This document shows positions 1-8,889 of a DNA stretch of 64,000 bases, one piece after another; within the stretch, counting starts at the first letter, position 1; every line of letters starts with the position of its first letter. The translations under genes and the position numbers were made by a program. This DNA is from Ructibacterium gallinarum (GTDB lineage: Bacteria > Bacillota > Clostridia > Monoglobales > Monoglobaceae): NCBI RefSeq assembly GCF_014982785.1, contig NZ_JADCKB010000018.1, forward strand, positions 1-64,000, in the 5' to 3' direction. The notes beneath the pieces are model-generated. The model saw only the letters and a list, made by a program, of their open reading frames with translations, was not told the origin of the DNA and did not search any database.

Positions 1-153
1 GGTATAATTTTATCCATGAGATCTTGATCTCCTTTCTCTGATTTTCAGGGAGGTATTCGGGTTTGGGGTAAAACCATTATACCATAAGGAGTTCAAGGTC
101 TCAATTTTCATTTAACTTAACAAAACGGTTTGGAACATAAGGAGGGAAACGTT
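1..153. other. Intergenic region with inverted repeats at the window edge
   Basis: No gene is seen. GGTATAAT at 1-8 is complementary to ATTATACC at 74-81, so the stretch between could close into one long stem. A small hairpin (GAGATC, two bases, GATCTC) lies near 19-32. It may be a terminator or leader between the upstream transfer gene and prgI. The strong ribosome binding site AAGGAGGG at 139-146 serves prgI. Confidence 0.4.
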
Positions 154-567
154 GTGGAAATACGAATCAACAAAGAAATCAAGGACTATCACGAAAGTCT
201 GTTTTTCGGACTGTCGGTACGGCAGTTTGTGTATTCCGCTCTGGCAGTCGGTGCGGCGGTCGGGATATACTTCGGGCTAAAAGACATTGTCGGCAAGGAA
301 ACGGTGTCGTGGCTGTGTATTGCTGCGGCTGCTCCCATTGCCGCTGCCGGATTTTTCAAATACAACGGAATGAACTTGGAAGAATTTATTAAAGCCTTTA
401 TTTACAGCGAATTTCTGTGCGCCGGTGTGCGGAAGTTTGAAAGCGAAAACTTTTTATTCAATATGTGCAAGGAGGGGTTAAGCGATGTTGCTGTTCGGAA
501 AAAGAAACCGCATAAAAAAGCAAAAGCGAAAAATACCAAAGACAGTACAGCAGTCAATCCCGATTGA
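154..567 (+). CDS. PrgI family conjugation membrane protein
   Basis: Small membrane protein of the type IV secretion channel that Gram-positive conjugative elements use to transfer DNA; PrgI is a VirB3-like partner of the VirB4 ATPase. The 137-residue protein begins with a charged segment, has two hydrophobic stretches (about residues 24-42 and 51-70), and ends in a lysine-rich tail, as in the family. I chose the GTG at 154 because AAGGAGGG lies 7 bases upstream; a TTG at 130 has no such site. The end overlaps the virB4 start by 83 bases, which implies translational coupling and is common in this element type. Confidence 0.85.
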   Translation: MEIRINKEIKDYHESLFFGLSVRQFVYSALAVGAAVGIYFGLKDIVGKETVSWLCIAAAAPIAAAGFFKYNGMNLEEFIKAFIYSEFLCAGVRKFESENFLFNMCKEGLSDVAVRKKKPHKKAKAKNTKDSTAVNPD

Positions 568-2821
568 TACGCTGTACCGCGACGGAATATTCAGAACAGG
601 CAGGCTGTTTTCAAAGACTTGGAATTTTACGGACATCAACTATGCCGTTGCTTCCGATGAAGATCAGCTGCAAATGTTTCTTGCACATTCTGCGATATTA
701 AACGGGTTGCCCACCGACGCTATGGCGGAAATCACCATCTATAACCGTCAGCTTCACAATCAATACTTTGAGCAGATGACAACACCCAGCGAAGATAAAA
801 ACTATTTGAAGTATGCGCACGAGCTAAACGGGATTTTGTGCGATAAAATGGCGGAAAGCAATAACATTGTTCACGAGAAATATATCACCGTCGCAACAGA
901 CAAGAAAAATGTTGAAGAAGCCCGCACATTCTTTACCCGTGTCGGCAATGACTTAACCGCCGATTTTGCAAAGGTATCATCAAAGGTGACAGAGCTTGGG
1001 TATAAAGACAGGCTTCGTGTGTTTCATGATTTTTTCAAAACAGGGGAAAATGAAGAATTTAACTTTGACTTAAAAAGTGCTATGGCAAGAGGCATAGATT
1101 TTAAGGACTGTATCTGCCCCGACAGTTTGGAGTTTAAGAAAGACCATATACGTATCGGTGATAAATTTGCCCGAACGATCTTCTTGAAAGAATATCCGTC
1201 CTTTTTAAAGGACAGCATGGTTTCAGAACTGACCGATTTTTCAAGAAGCATGATGCTGTCTATCTCCATTCAGCCGCTCCCCACCGATGAGGCGGTTAAG
1301 ATTGTTCAGAAAAAGCTGCTTGCCATTGAAACAGATATTACAAAATGGCAGCAGAAACAAAATATGAACAACAACTTTTCTGCCAATATTCCGTATGAAA
1401 TGGAACAGTTGAGAAAGGAGATCAAAGAATTTTTGGACGACCTCACTACCCGCGACCAGCGAATGATGTTCGTGACCGTGTCACTTCTGCATATTGCGGA
1501 TACTTTGGAACAGCTCGACAATGATACGGAAACGTTGATGTCCATCGGCAGAAAACATTTGTGTACCTTTGGTGTATTGAAATATCAACAGGAGGATGGT
1601 ATGAAAACAGTACTGCCCTATGGCTTGCTTGAGATTAAAGCGACAAGAACGCTAACCACCGAAAGCACGGCGGTATTGTCGCCGTATAAAACGCAGGAGA
1701 TTATTGATAAAAACGGCTTGTATTACGGTATCAATGCCATTTCCCATAACCTTTTGATGTGTAACCGCAAACTGCTGTTAAACGGAAACGGCTTTATTCT
1801 CGGCGTGTCCGGTTCGGGTAAATCCTTTGCGGCGAAAATGGAAATCCTGATGGCGGCGCTGTTCTCAAACGACGATATTATTATCGTGGATGCAGAACGG
1901 GAATACAGATCCCTTGTGGGAAATTTGAACGGTGCAATTATCAAGCTGTCGGCTGCATCGGAAAACCACATCAATGCGCTTGAGATCAACAACGACATTG
2001 ATATGGACGAAAGCCCGGTATCAATCAAGTCGGAATTTTTAATTTCGCTGTTTGATCAGCTACTAAAAAGCGGCGATGCGCGCTTGGGAGGCGGGGTTGG
2101 CGCAAAAGACAAGTCGATTATTGATCGCTGTGCAATTAAGGTTTACAGTGATTTCCTAAACGGAAAATCCGACTATATGCCCACACTTGCGGATTTCAGA
2201 AACGAGCTTTTACAGCAGCCGGAGGACGAAGCGCAAGACCTTGCTCTGTCGCTGGAGATGTTCACCACCGGCTCGCTCAACGCCTTTGCGCATCAAAGCG
2301 ACGTCAACGTCAACAGCAGAATTGTCTGCTATGATATTTTGGAACTTGGTGAACAGATGAAGTCCATCGGTCTTTTGATTATGCTGGACAACATCTTTAA
2401 CCGTGTGATGGCAAACAGGAAACGAGGAAAGTATACAAGAGTTTATGTAGATGAAGCGCACTTGTATTTCAAAAATCCATACAGCGCCGACTTCCTGCTC
2501 AAATGCTGGAAGCGTTTCAGAAAATACGGAGGACTGTTAACGGGTATTACACAGAATATTTCCGACTGTCTGCTGAACGAAACGGCAAGAGGTATGCTTG
2601 CAAACAGCGAATTTCTGCTGCTTTTGAATCAGTCAGCTTCGGACCGGAAGGATTTGTCGGAACTGCTGAGTATATCCGATACGCAGATGAGTTACATTAC
2701 CAACGCAGGAGCCGGACGGGGACTTATCAAGGTGGGCGGCTCTATCGTTCCTTTTGTGAACGAGTTTCCAACCGATACGGAGCTTTACCGTCTGATGAGC
2801 ACCAAACCTGGTGAAAACTGA
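485..2821 (+). CDS. VirB4-like conjugal transfer ATPase
   Basis: Cytoplasmic ATPase that energises the conjugation channel. The 778-residue length is usual for Gram-positive VirB4 proteins. The Walker A motif GVSGSGKS is at about residues 440-447 and the Walker B motif YVDEA at 654-658, with the surrounding sequence typical of VirB4/TraE/TrbE ATPases. The start ATG follows AAGGAGGGG by a few bases and sits inside prgI. The next small gene follows after only 13 bases, so the genes are probably one operon. Nothing indicates damage. Confidence 0.92.
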   Translation: MLLFGKRNRIKKQKRKIPKTVQQSIPIDTLYRDGIFRTGRLFSKTWNFTDINYAVASDEDQLQMFLAHSAILNGLPTDAMAEITIYNRQLHNQYFEQMTTPSEDKNYLKYAHELNGILCDKMAESNNIVHEKYITVATDKKNVEEARTFFTRVGNDLTADFAKVSSKVTELGYKDRLRVFHDFFKTGENEEFNFDLKSAMARGIDFKDCICPDSLEFKKDHIRIGDKFARTIFLKEYPSFLKDSMVSELTDFSRSMMLSISIQPLPTDEAVKIVQKKLLAIETDITKWQQKQNMNNNFSANIPYEMEQLRKEIKEFLDDLTTRDQRMMFVTVSLLHIADTLEQLDNDTETLMSIGRKHLCTFGVLKYQQEDGMKTVLPYGLLEIKATRTLTTESTAVLSPYKTQEIIDKNGLYYGINAISHNLLMCNRKLLLNGNGFILGVSGSGKSFAAKMEILMAALFSNDDIIIVDAEREYRSLVGNLNGAIIKLSAASENHINALEINNDIDMDESPVSIKSEFLISLFDQLLKSGDARLGGGVGAKDKSIIDRCAIKVYSDFLNGKSDYMPTLADFRNELLQQPEDEAQDLALSLEMFTTGSLNAFAHQSDVNVNSRIVCYDILELGEQMKSIGLLIMLDNIFNRVMANRKRGKYTRVYVDEAHLYFKNPYSADFLLKCWKRFRKYGGLLTGITQNISDCLLNETARGMLANSEFLLLLNQSASDRKDLSELLSISDTQMSYITNAGAGRGLIKVGGSIVPFVNEFPTDTELYRLMSTKPGEN

Positions 2822-2834
2822 TAGGGAGGCTGCC

Positions 2835-3011
2835 ATGAAAAAGAAAAAATATAACCCACAGCTTTGTCCTATATGCAAAAAAGGCAGAGACAGTTATCTG
2901 ATGGATAACCACAGCCCTTTTTGCCCATATCTGCACTATCATAATGGTAAAACTTGCAGCCGGTTTGAAGAACTAAAGAAAAGTAAATTTAATATAACCA
3001 TTGATGAATAA
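2835..3011 (+). CDS. Small cysteine-rich protein of the transfer operon
   Basis: A 58-residue basic protein with a CPICKK motif at residues 11-16 and further Cys and His residues (CPYLHYH, CSRF), suggesting a small zinc-binding knuckle. The start ATG follows GGGAGG, 13 bases after virB4. I do not recognise a family. Position and spacing suggest an accessory protein of conjugation. The other ATG at 2811 lies inside virB4 and lacks a ribosome binding site. Confidence 0.55.
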   Translation: MKKKKYNPQLCPICKKGRDSYLMDNHSPFCPYLHYHNGKTCSRFEELKKSKFNITIDE

Positions 3012-3181
3012 AATATAATTTACGCACAAGATGTTCCTCTCTGCCTCTTTAGGTGGAGGGGAACAGTGGAATTTCAAGAATACAAATTCCACTAAATAAA
3101 AGAAAAAAATAGAATACATATTTTACAGCGTACAGAGCGTTGACGAACAATCAGTGCTCTTTTTTTTATGTGTAAGGCGAG
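3012..3181 (+). other. Intergenic hairpins between transfer genes
   Basis: Three hairpins can be read here. GTTCC at 3033-3037 pairs with GGAAC near 3059-3063. GTGGAATTT pairs with AAATTCCAC around 3066-3092. AGAGC pairs with GCTCT around 3135-3162, followed by a run of T. The last looks like a weak rho-independent terminator or attenuator, which would set the level of the downstream NlpC/P60 gene. No gene is visible. Confidence 0.4.
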
Positions 3182-3190
3182 GTGATACCG

Positions 3191-5449
3191 TTGAATGAAA
3201 AGGATATAAAAACAAAACCACAGAGTTCGCCGAAAATGAAAAACAACCCGAAAACCTCTGAATATGGAAAAAATGCCGCAAGAGATATTAAGGCGGTTGC
3301 AAAAGATGTTCTGGTAAAAAATACTGTTCGGCAAAAGGCAGATGAGGTTAAACAGGAAAAGCAGTCAGAGCGAGCCGAGGTACAGGCAACCGAAAGCGTT
3401 GAACATTCTGCATATTCTGCTGTAAATACAGTTTATGCAAAGGGTAAGGCTTTTGCTCAAAATAAAATCAAACAGCATTATGAAAACAAAAAAATACAGA
3501 GCGTAAGCGAAACAGTAAACGAGACGAAAACGTCGGATAATCTTCTAAAAGAGCGTGTTGTAAAACAGGTGCAGGAGAAAACGCAAAATGCACAGGTTAA
3601 GACAAAAGAAAATTATCTGAAAGCACAATTAAATACCACTATGCCCAATTCTGCTCCTGAAATGAAAGTGAAAACAAAGCAGAACGATATACAAACCCAT
3701 TTTGCGAATACCAAGCCGGCAGATTATGGAAATTCCTCTTTCGGTCAAGCAAATCAAAAAAATCCCCAACAGGCACGTCGGGAATATGTAGAAAATAAAT
3801 TGAAAACAAAAACGGAATATGAGCGTATGCACGCTGAAAATGCTACAGACATTACGCCGCATACCGAACCTGTCGATACTATCATTCTGCCCAAGGATAA
3901 ACGGTTGATGCAGATTGAAGCGACACATACAAGCCAAACTGAACTGCTTCCGAAATCGCCGGTCAAGACCAAGGCAAGCTATATGCAATCTTTGCGCAAA
4001 GAAAAAGCGGAAAATATAAAAGTACAAAGCAATCAAACCGTACTTTCTTCGCCAAAGGAAAAACCACAGAGCGCTTTGCGCAGTACAGCAAACAAAAATA
4101 AAGAGGTCAAGACAAAACAAAGCGTTTCAAAAACCAGCAAAGGTGTGAAAATTGGTAATATCTATCAAACCCCGAAATATGCTCGAAAATCGGCAAATAA
4201 AGCAAAAAAAGTAGCCGTGAAAACCCAGAAAGAAGTTACTAAAAAGGCCGCAAAGCAAGCGGCGAAATGCTCAAAAGAAATGGCACAAAGGGCGGCACAG
4301 GCAACAAAAGCGGCAACAAGAGCCGCTGTAAGAATAACGGTTAGAACCGCGCAAATGGTAGCCGCAGCGGCAAAAGCAATCATTTCCGCATTGTCTGCGT
4401 TCGGCGGCTGGGCGGTACTGCTGATTGTTTTAATTATTATTATCATTGTTGCGGCGATTGCCGCAAGCCCGTTTGGCATTTTCATCTCTGATGAAGCGGC
4501 GGACAGCGACAGTATCCCTGTTTCCTCCATTGTGGCAGAGTGTAATCTGGAACTGTCCGCACGACTTGATGAGATTGAGAACGGCGCAATGGCGGACCGT
4601 GTTGAAATGGAGGGTGAACAGGCAAACTGGAATGAGGTGCTGGCGATCTTTGCAGTGAAAGTTGCCGGTACAGACGACGGAACCGCCGAGGATGTAGTCG
4701 TCATTGATGAAGCGAAAAAGCAAAAGCTGAAAGCGGTCTTTTGGGATATGAACAGCATTGCGTCAAGGACGGAAACTGTTCAAAACGGCGAAACCTCCGA
4801 AACAGTCCTTTATATCACCATCTACGCAAAGACAAAGGACGATATGATTGACCAATATGGCTTTACTGCAAAACAGCAGGAAGCGCTTGTTACCCTTTTG
4901 GAAAACAGCGACGTATTAGACGGTGCAGTACAAAGCCTTGCCATTTCCGACGCAACCGCCAAAGAGGTTTTGAAAAGTCTGCCAGGCAGTTTAGCCGCAG
5001 ACAGAAAGGCTGTGATCAAAGCGGCGTGTTCCCTTGTCGGCAAGGTCAATTATTTTTGGGGCGGAAAATCCTCCGCCATCGGCTGGGATAGTGAATGGGG
5101 CAAGCTGAAGGTTGTTTCGGCGGCGGGCAGTAAAACCACCGGTACAAAACGTCCGTTTGGCCTTGACTGTTCCGGATTTGTCACCTGGAGCTTTCTTAAT
5201 GCCGGGAAATCAGCAAACGCTATCGGACATGGTACACAGGGGCAGATTGCAAAATGTACCCGCATTTCTTGGAGCGCGGCACAGCCGGGCGATTTGGCGT
5301 TTTTATCTGATTTGTCTCACGTTGGCATTGTTGCCGGCAGAGATAAAAATGGTAACGTTCTTGTGATTCATTGCTCCGGCGGCGCCAACAATGTGGTCAT
5401 TACTACCAATGCTATTTTTGGCTTTGCCGCAAGACCGAATTGTTATTAA
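3191..5449 (+). CDS. Membrane-anchored NlpC/P60 cell-wall hydrolase of the conjugation system
   Basis: Peptidoglycan hydrolase that likely opens the wall for the conjugation channel, like the CD1107/CHAP-type proteins of clostridial ICEs. The first ~400 residues are lysine-, glutamine- and alanine-rich and probably cytoplasmic. One hydrophobic helix follows at about residues 405-430. The C-terminal NlpC/P60 domain has the catalytic set Cys663 (LDCSGF), His713 (DLSHVG) and His730, counted from the GTG at 3182. I prefer the TTG at 3191, since AGGTGAT lies 5 bases upstream; GTG 3182 overlaps that site. The long basic N-terminal part is typical of the family. It is the last recognisable transfer gene before the cargo. 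Confidence 0.85.
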   Translation: MNEKDIKTKPQSSPKMKNNPKTSEYGKNAARDIKAVAKDVLVKNTVRQKADEVKQEKQSERAEVQATESVEHSAYSAVNTVYAKGKAFAQNKIKQHYENKKIQSVSETVNETKTSDNLLKERVVKQVQEKTQNAQVKTKENYLKAQLNTTMPNSAPEMKVKTKQNDIQTHFANTKPADYGNSSFGQANQKNPQQARREYVENKLKTKTEYERMHAENATDITPHTEPVDTIILPKDKRLMQIEATHTSQTELLPKSPVKTKASYMQSLRKEKAENIKVQSNQTVLSSPKEKPQSALRSTANKNKEVKTKQSVSKTSKGVKIGNIYQTPKYARKSANKAKKVAVKTQKEVTKKAAKQAAKCSKEMAQRAAQATKAATRAAVRITVRTAQMVAAAAKAIISALSAFGGWAVLLIVLIIIIIVAAIAASPFGIFISDEAADSDSIPVSSIVAECNLELSARLDEIENGAMADRVEMEGEQANWNEVLAIFAVKVAGTDDGTAEDVVVIDEAKKQKLKAVFWDMNSIASRTETVQNGETSETVLYITIYAKTKDDMIDQYGFTAKQQEALVTLLENSDVLDGAVQSLAISDATAKEVLKSLPGSLAADRKAVIKAACSLVGKVNYFWGGKSSAIGWDSEWGKLKVVSAAGSKTTGTKRPFGLDCSGFVTWSFLNAGKSANAIGHGTQGQIAKCTRISWSAAQPGDLAFLSDLSHVGIVAGRDKNGNVLVIHCSGGANNVVITTNAIFGFAARPNCY

Positions 5450-5459
5450 TGTAAAAACA

Positions 5460-5494
5460 GGAAGCAGGCATCAACAGCTTGCTTCCCGTTTTTC
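5460..5494 (+). terminator. Rho-independent terminator after the transfer operon
   Basis: GGAAGC and GCTTCC form a stem with an inner GC pair and a short loop (5460-5486), followed by CGTTTTTC. It lies 10 bases after the NlpC/P60 stop and would end the transfer transcript. Confidence 0.8.
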
Positions 5495-5495
5495 G

Positions 5496-5685
5496 TCATG
5501 AGACATTCATAGAGATAATCCATGTAATGTTCAACTCTTTCTTTAAGAGTTTCGAAACATAAGATGGTGTTACGTTTAATAATTTAGCCATATCTTCTAA
5601 AGTTATTCATTCAGTCTAATGTTCATCAATATCGCTTAAATCTGTTTTAAGCTTAGATTTAATCTGAGACCGGTATAGTATAGAC
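5496..5685 (-). pseudogene. Remnant of an AraC-family regulator
   Basis: On the minus strand one frame reads as an AraC helix-turn-helix, including ITLEDMAKLLNVTPSYVSKL and the following KKELNIT. It is preceded by a charged linker (about KLKTDLSDIDEH) and broken by TAG and TGA codons between linker and helix. It then ends in stop codon TGA at 5496-5498. The rest of the gene is missing. It is a decayed fragment left at the border between the conjugation genes and the sugar cargo. Confidence in the HTH reading is moderate because it is short. Confidence 0.5.
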
Positions 5686-5842
5686 ATAGCCGTGGGGCGA
5701 CAATATAAGCAGTTCAAGATTATGTCCGCGGTTCCCGGCCATGTCCGCATACCCTGCTCAGTATGCCTGCATCCCCCGTTTCCACAAATACGAGATTCTC
5801 TCGATTATCGCCCCTTCTCGCATCTCCTTATCCCAATTCAAA
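5686..5842. other. GC-richer spacer of unknown origin at the cargo border
   Basis: This stretch is noticeably richer in G+C than the AT-rich genes to its right. Short open frames exist on both strands, but none has a ribosome binding site or a recognisable motif. It may be a scar of the event that joined the cargo to the transfer genes. Confidence 0.3.
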
Positions 5843-6796
5843 TTAAACAATATTTTTATATGCTTTTTCCATCATGCAAGTAAGTCTTTTCGCATCTTGA
5901 ATGGAACAGCCGGGTTGAATATTATCTGTAAGAAACTGAATGATTGGTGAAGGAAGGCCTTTTTCAAGAGAGACTTTAACAACTTTTCCATTTGTAGATG
6001 ATGTGCACTTAAAAACGTTTTCTCCTTCCATGCGTACATAGCCGTTTTCGCCACTTACTTCGAGGAAAAGTGGTGATTTAAAAGACACAAATCCGGTTTC
6101 GTTAATTGCGATACAACCATTTTCATAGCCCATTAGTGTTACGGCATTGTCTTCAACTTTATCACTGTTTTTTATAAGAGTCTCCTGATTTTCACAGGCA
6201 AGCGTAAATATAGAAGTAAATGTATCTGGTATTCCTAAAAGCCAATCGATAAGATACATTCCATGAGCTCCTAAGTCTATCATTGCACCGCCGCCGCACT
6301 CGGGTTTGTTATAAAAATGTTTGGGAAGCCAGTTTGCACTGCTGCCGGAATGGCAGTTGCGATATCTTAAAAAATTGATTTTCCCAAGTTCTTTGCTTTC
6401 TACAATTTTTTTTATTGTTTGTTGCGGGCCACAATATTTTTGAAAAAAAGATATGACAAATTTTACTCCGGATTGATGGATTGCCTTTTCGATTTGGACA
6501 CATTCTTTTTCGGTCAATGCAAGAATTTTTTCCGTAAAAATATTTTTTTTTGCATTTGCAATTTTTATGATGTCATTTGTGTGTGTATTGGTTGCCGAAC
6601 AAACAATTACCCCTTCTGCGTCACTTGATAAAAGATCTTCAAAGGAAGAAAACTCTTTTAAATTAAATTCGCTACAAAATTTTTTTCTTTTTTCAGTATC
6701 TACGTCATAAACTCCAATAACCTGTCCATGCTCTAACGCAGATTTTACATAGGATGAAGCATGGACGTGCCATACACCTAATAATGCTGTTTTCAT
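5843..6796 (-). CDS. Gfo/Idh/MocA family oxidoreductase
   Basis: NAD(P)-dependent sugar or sugar-derivative dehydrogenase, probably cytoplasmic. The 317-residue protein starts with a Rossmann segment (MKTALLGVWHVHASSY; the usual GxGxxG is here GVWHVH) and has the family's EK signature (FTEKIL, residues ~88-93; usually EKP). A conserved GGGAMIDLGAHGMYLIDW stretch follows around residues 170-190. An AAAGGCGG ribosome binding site precedes the ATG. The substrate cannot be told from sequence. In this locus a pentose, uronate or aldose-oxidising role is plausible. A decayed paralogue lies directly upstream. Confidence 0.8.
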   Translation of the reverse strand: MKTALLGVWHVHASSYVKSALEHGQVIGVYDVDTEKRKKFCSEFNLKEFSSFEDLLSSDAEGVIVCSATNTHTNDIIKIANAKKNIFTEKILALTEKECVQIEKAIHQSGVKFVISFFQKYCGPQQTIKKIVESKELGKINFLRYRNCHSGSSANWLPKHFYNKPECGGGAMIDLGAHGMYLIDWLLGIPDTFTSIFTLACENQETLIKNSDKVEDNAVTLMGYENGCIAINETGFVSFKSPLFLEVSGENGYVRMEGENVFKCTSSTNGKVVKVSLEKGLPSPIIQFLTDNIQPGCSIQDAKRLTCMMEKAYKNIV

Positions 6797-7215
6797 TTGA
6801 AATATACCGCCTTTCCGGTTTTAATAATGTGTAAATTTCCGATACTACTTGCCCTTGTTTGAAAAGAACTAGCAAATTTGTGTCTTCTATAATTGACTTT
6901 ATCCAGTTATATACTTCGGTATCTGCCGGTGAAGCCGATAGAACTGCATAAAAAGTAACGCCGCCTTTATTGGTATTAATTGCAAGTTAATTGTTTTTAA
7001 GAGAAAGTCAGGCTTTACTTCCGCAAAGAACGCAGCTACTATTTTCGCTGGACTCTGATGTATTAAGAGCCAGCTTGTTTCAAGAAAAATGGTTGCACCG
7101 TTTCCCATTTTTATAAATGCATATGCAGCTTCTTCAATAGGGGTTGTGCTTACCCCGTTATCGCCCCATATATTGCCTGTCTCTGGATGTTCAAGTTTTT
7201 TATGTGTTTTTCTTT
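6790..7215 (-). pseudogene. Decayed Gfo/Idh/MocA oxidoreductase (C-terminal part)
   Basis: Minus-strand reading gives EEAAYAFIKMGNGATIFLE, the typical C-terminal beta-sheet strand of Gfo/Idh proteins. The frame then shifts and continues as VTFYAVLSASPADTEVYNW, ending in a normal-looking C-terminal helix just before the intact oxidoreductase gene. At least two frameshifts and an absent Rossmann half make it a pseudogene. It probably formed one transcription unit with the intact copy. The remaining bases to 7300 hold no gene. Confidence 0.55.
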
Positions 7216-7302
7216 AAAAATAATCACAAATATATTATATGGAGAGTAAAAGAATTTGTCCGCACACTCCGCTTGCATTATATGTGTTAAGTTTTAGTGT
7301 TA

Positions 7303-8889
7303 CTAATCTGTATGATTTTTACGATATTGAGACGGTAAACAGCCAACAACATTGTTGAATAAATTGCTGAAATAACGAGTATCCTCATACCCGACAGCGT
7401 GTGCAATTTCATAAATTTTATTATTCGTACCTTGCAATAGTTCCTTTGCCTTTTGAATTCTTACTGAAGTAAGGTAGTCTTTAAAATTAACCCCTGTTTC
7501 TTTATAAAAACATGTACTGATATAATTTGGTGAGAGGCCAATAGCCTCTGACAGTATTTCGAGCGTTATGGTGTTTTGATAGTTATCTGAAATGTAGTTT
7601 TTTATTTTATATACAAGACTTATATTTTTCTTTTGCAGAATATTCTGAATTTGCTTGGATATATTGAGTGAAAAATAAGTTAATATATCGCACAGGGCAG
7701 ATATGGAGTGGCAATTATTAATTTTATTCAGAAAATCAAAGTTGATTATTCCAGAAAAAGTTTCTGGACTGGCTTCACAAGCTACTGATGTGGCACTTGT
7801 CGCGAAGCTCAAACAATATTGACGTACAGATTGAAGCGATACATTTGAACTCTCAAAAAGAGAAAACAGATCCTTTAAAAGTTCAGAAATTTGCATATCA
7901 CTTCCATGAGAAAGCAGGATTGAATATTTTTTCTGAATATTTTCGTAGATGTTAAATAAATCATCTGCAAACTCTAAGTCACCGGCATAAATAATTTGTT
8001 TATCTTTTTTTGTTAAATCATAAAACATAGTATTTTCAGCTGAAATATTACAACGAGAAATATTGGTAATTCCGTTTAAAACCTTACCAATGGCTATTGT
8101 GAAGGGATAAAATGTATTAAACGATAAAAAAGTATGAAGTTTATCGCAAATTTCTAATACAGTAACGGGTGCTTTAGAAAAATCTGAATCAAAACGAAAT
8201 ACCAAGGTTATAATATTATTGTTTAAGAAAGGAATCACTTCTGCATCACAAAATTGTAGAACATTCAGTAATTGCTGAAAAAGCGTATAATAAACAAACT
8301 GCTCATTCGATTTGGCAGTATCAGATTTTAGTTTTATAAGTACAACACAAAATTGTCCGTTTGAAAGCGAAGTTCCTAAAAAATCAAAATTTTCGTTTAT
8401 GTCATGTGTTGAATAAAAAGCAGATACCATATCAAAAAACCACGATTTCAAAAAGAATTTGCATTCTTTCAGATTATTATAAAAAACCTCCATTTGATAA
8501 TCGGATTGCTTTTCGTTTATTATTGTATCACGCGTTTTTGTGACTAATCCCAAAAGTTCGGATTTTTTTATGGGTTTAAGTATATAATCCGATACTTTTA
8601 ATTGTAACGCTTTATGTATATACGCAAAAGTATTAAATGCTGTCAAAAAAATAAATTTTGTGCGAGGATAAATTGTAAGCACATTTTCAGCAAGCCATAG
8701 TCCGTTTTGATTTGGCATTTCAATATCAGATATTACAATATCCGGATGTAGCTGTTTGATTTTTTCGAGTGCATCTACGCCGTTTTCAGCAGTACCCAGA
8801 ATATCAATATCGTATTCATCCCATGGCAAAGAGAGAAGTCCATTACGTATAAGTTCTTCATCATCTACAATAAAAAGCGTTATATTCAT
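7303..8889 (-). CDS. YesN-type response regulator with AraC DNA-binding domain
   Basis: Transcriptional regulator of a carbohydrate two-component system. The N-terminal receiver domain has the acidic pair D9-D10 and phospho-acceptor Asp55 (VISDIEMP). A long unassigned middle part follows (about 130-415). The C-terminal AraC domain holds two helix-turn-helix motifs (LEILSEAIGLSPNYISTCF and IYEIAHAVGYEDTRYFSNLF). Its ATG overlaps the kinase stop by 4 bases (ATGA), so the pair is co-translated. By family precedent it should activate transport and hydrolase genes when oligosaccharide is present; the divergent solute-binding protein gene is the likely target. Confidence 0.92.
   Translation of the reverse strand: MNITLFIVDDEELIRNGLLSLPWDEYDIDILGTAENGVDALEKIKQLHPDIVISDIEMPNQNGLWLAENVLTIYPRTKFIFLTAFNTFAYIHKALQLKVSDYILKPIKKSELLGLVTKTRDTIINEKQSDYQMEVFYNNLKECKFFLKSWFFDMVSAFYSTHDINENFDFLGTSLSNGQFCVVLIKLKSDTAKSNEQFVYYTLFQQLLNVLQFCDAEVIPFLNNNIITLVFRFDSDFSKAPVTVLEICDKLHTFLSFNTFYPFTIAIGKVLNGITNISRCNISAENTMFYDLTKKDKQIIYAGDLEFADDLFNIYENIQKKYSILLSHGSDMQISELLKDLFSLFESSNVSLQSVRQYCLSFATSATSVACEASPETFSGIINFDFLNKINNCHSISALCDILTYFSLNISKQIQNILQKKNISLVYKIKNYISDNYQNTITLEILSEAIGLSPNYISTCFYKETGVNFKDYLTSVRIQKAKELLQGTNNKIYEIAHAVGYEDTRYFSNLFNNVVGCLPSQYRKNHTD

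Noticed and set aside
3629-4758. Long minus-strand open frames opposite the NlpC/P60 gene
   Set aside because: These are shadows of a lysine/alanine-rich plus-strand gene; cysteine- and phenylalanine-rich composition is as expected from antisense reading.
5686-5842. Possible IS end or tRNA-like insertion site in the GC-richer spacer
   Set aside because: No inverted repeat, cloverleaf or transposase motif can be read.
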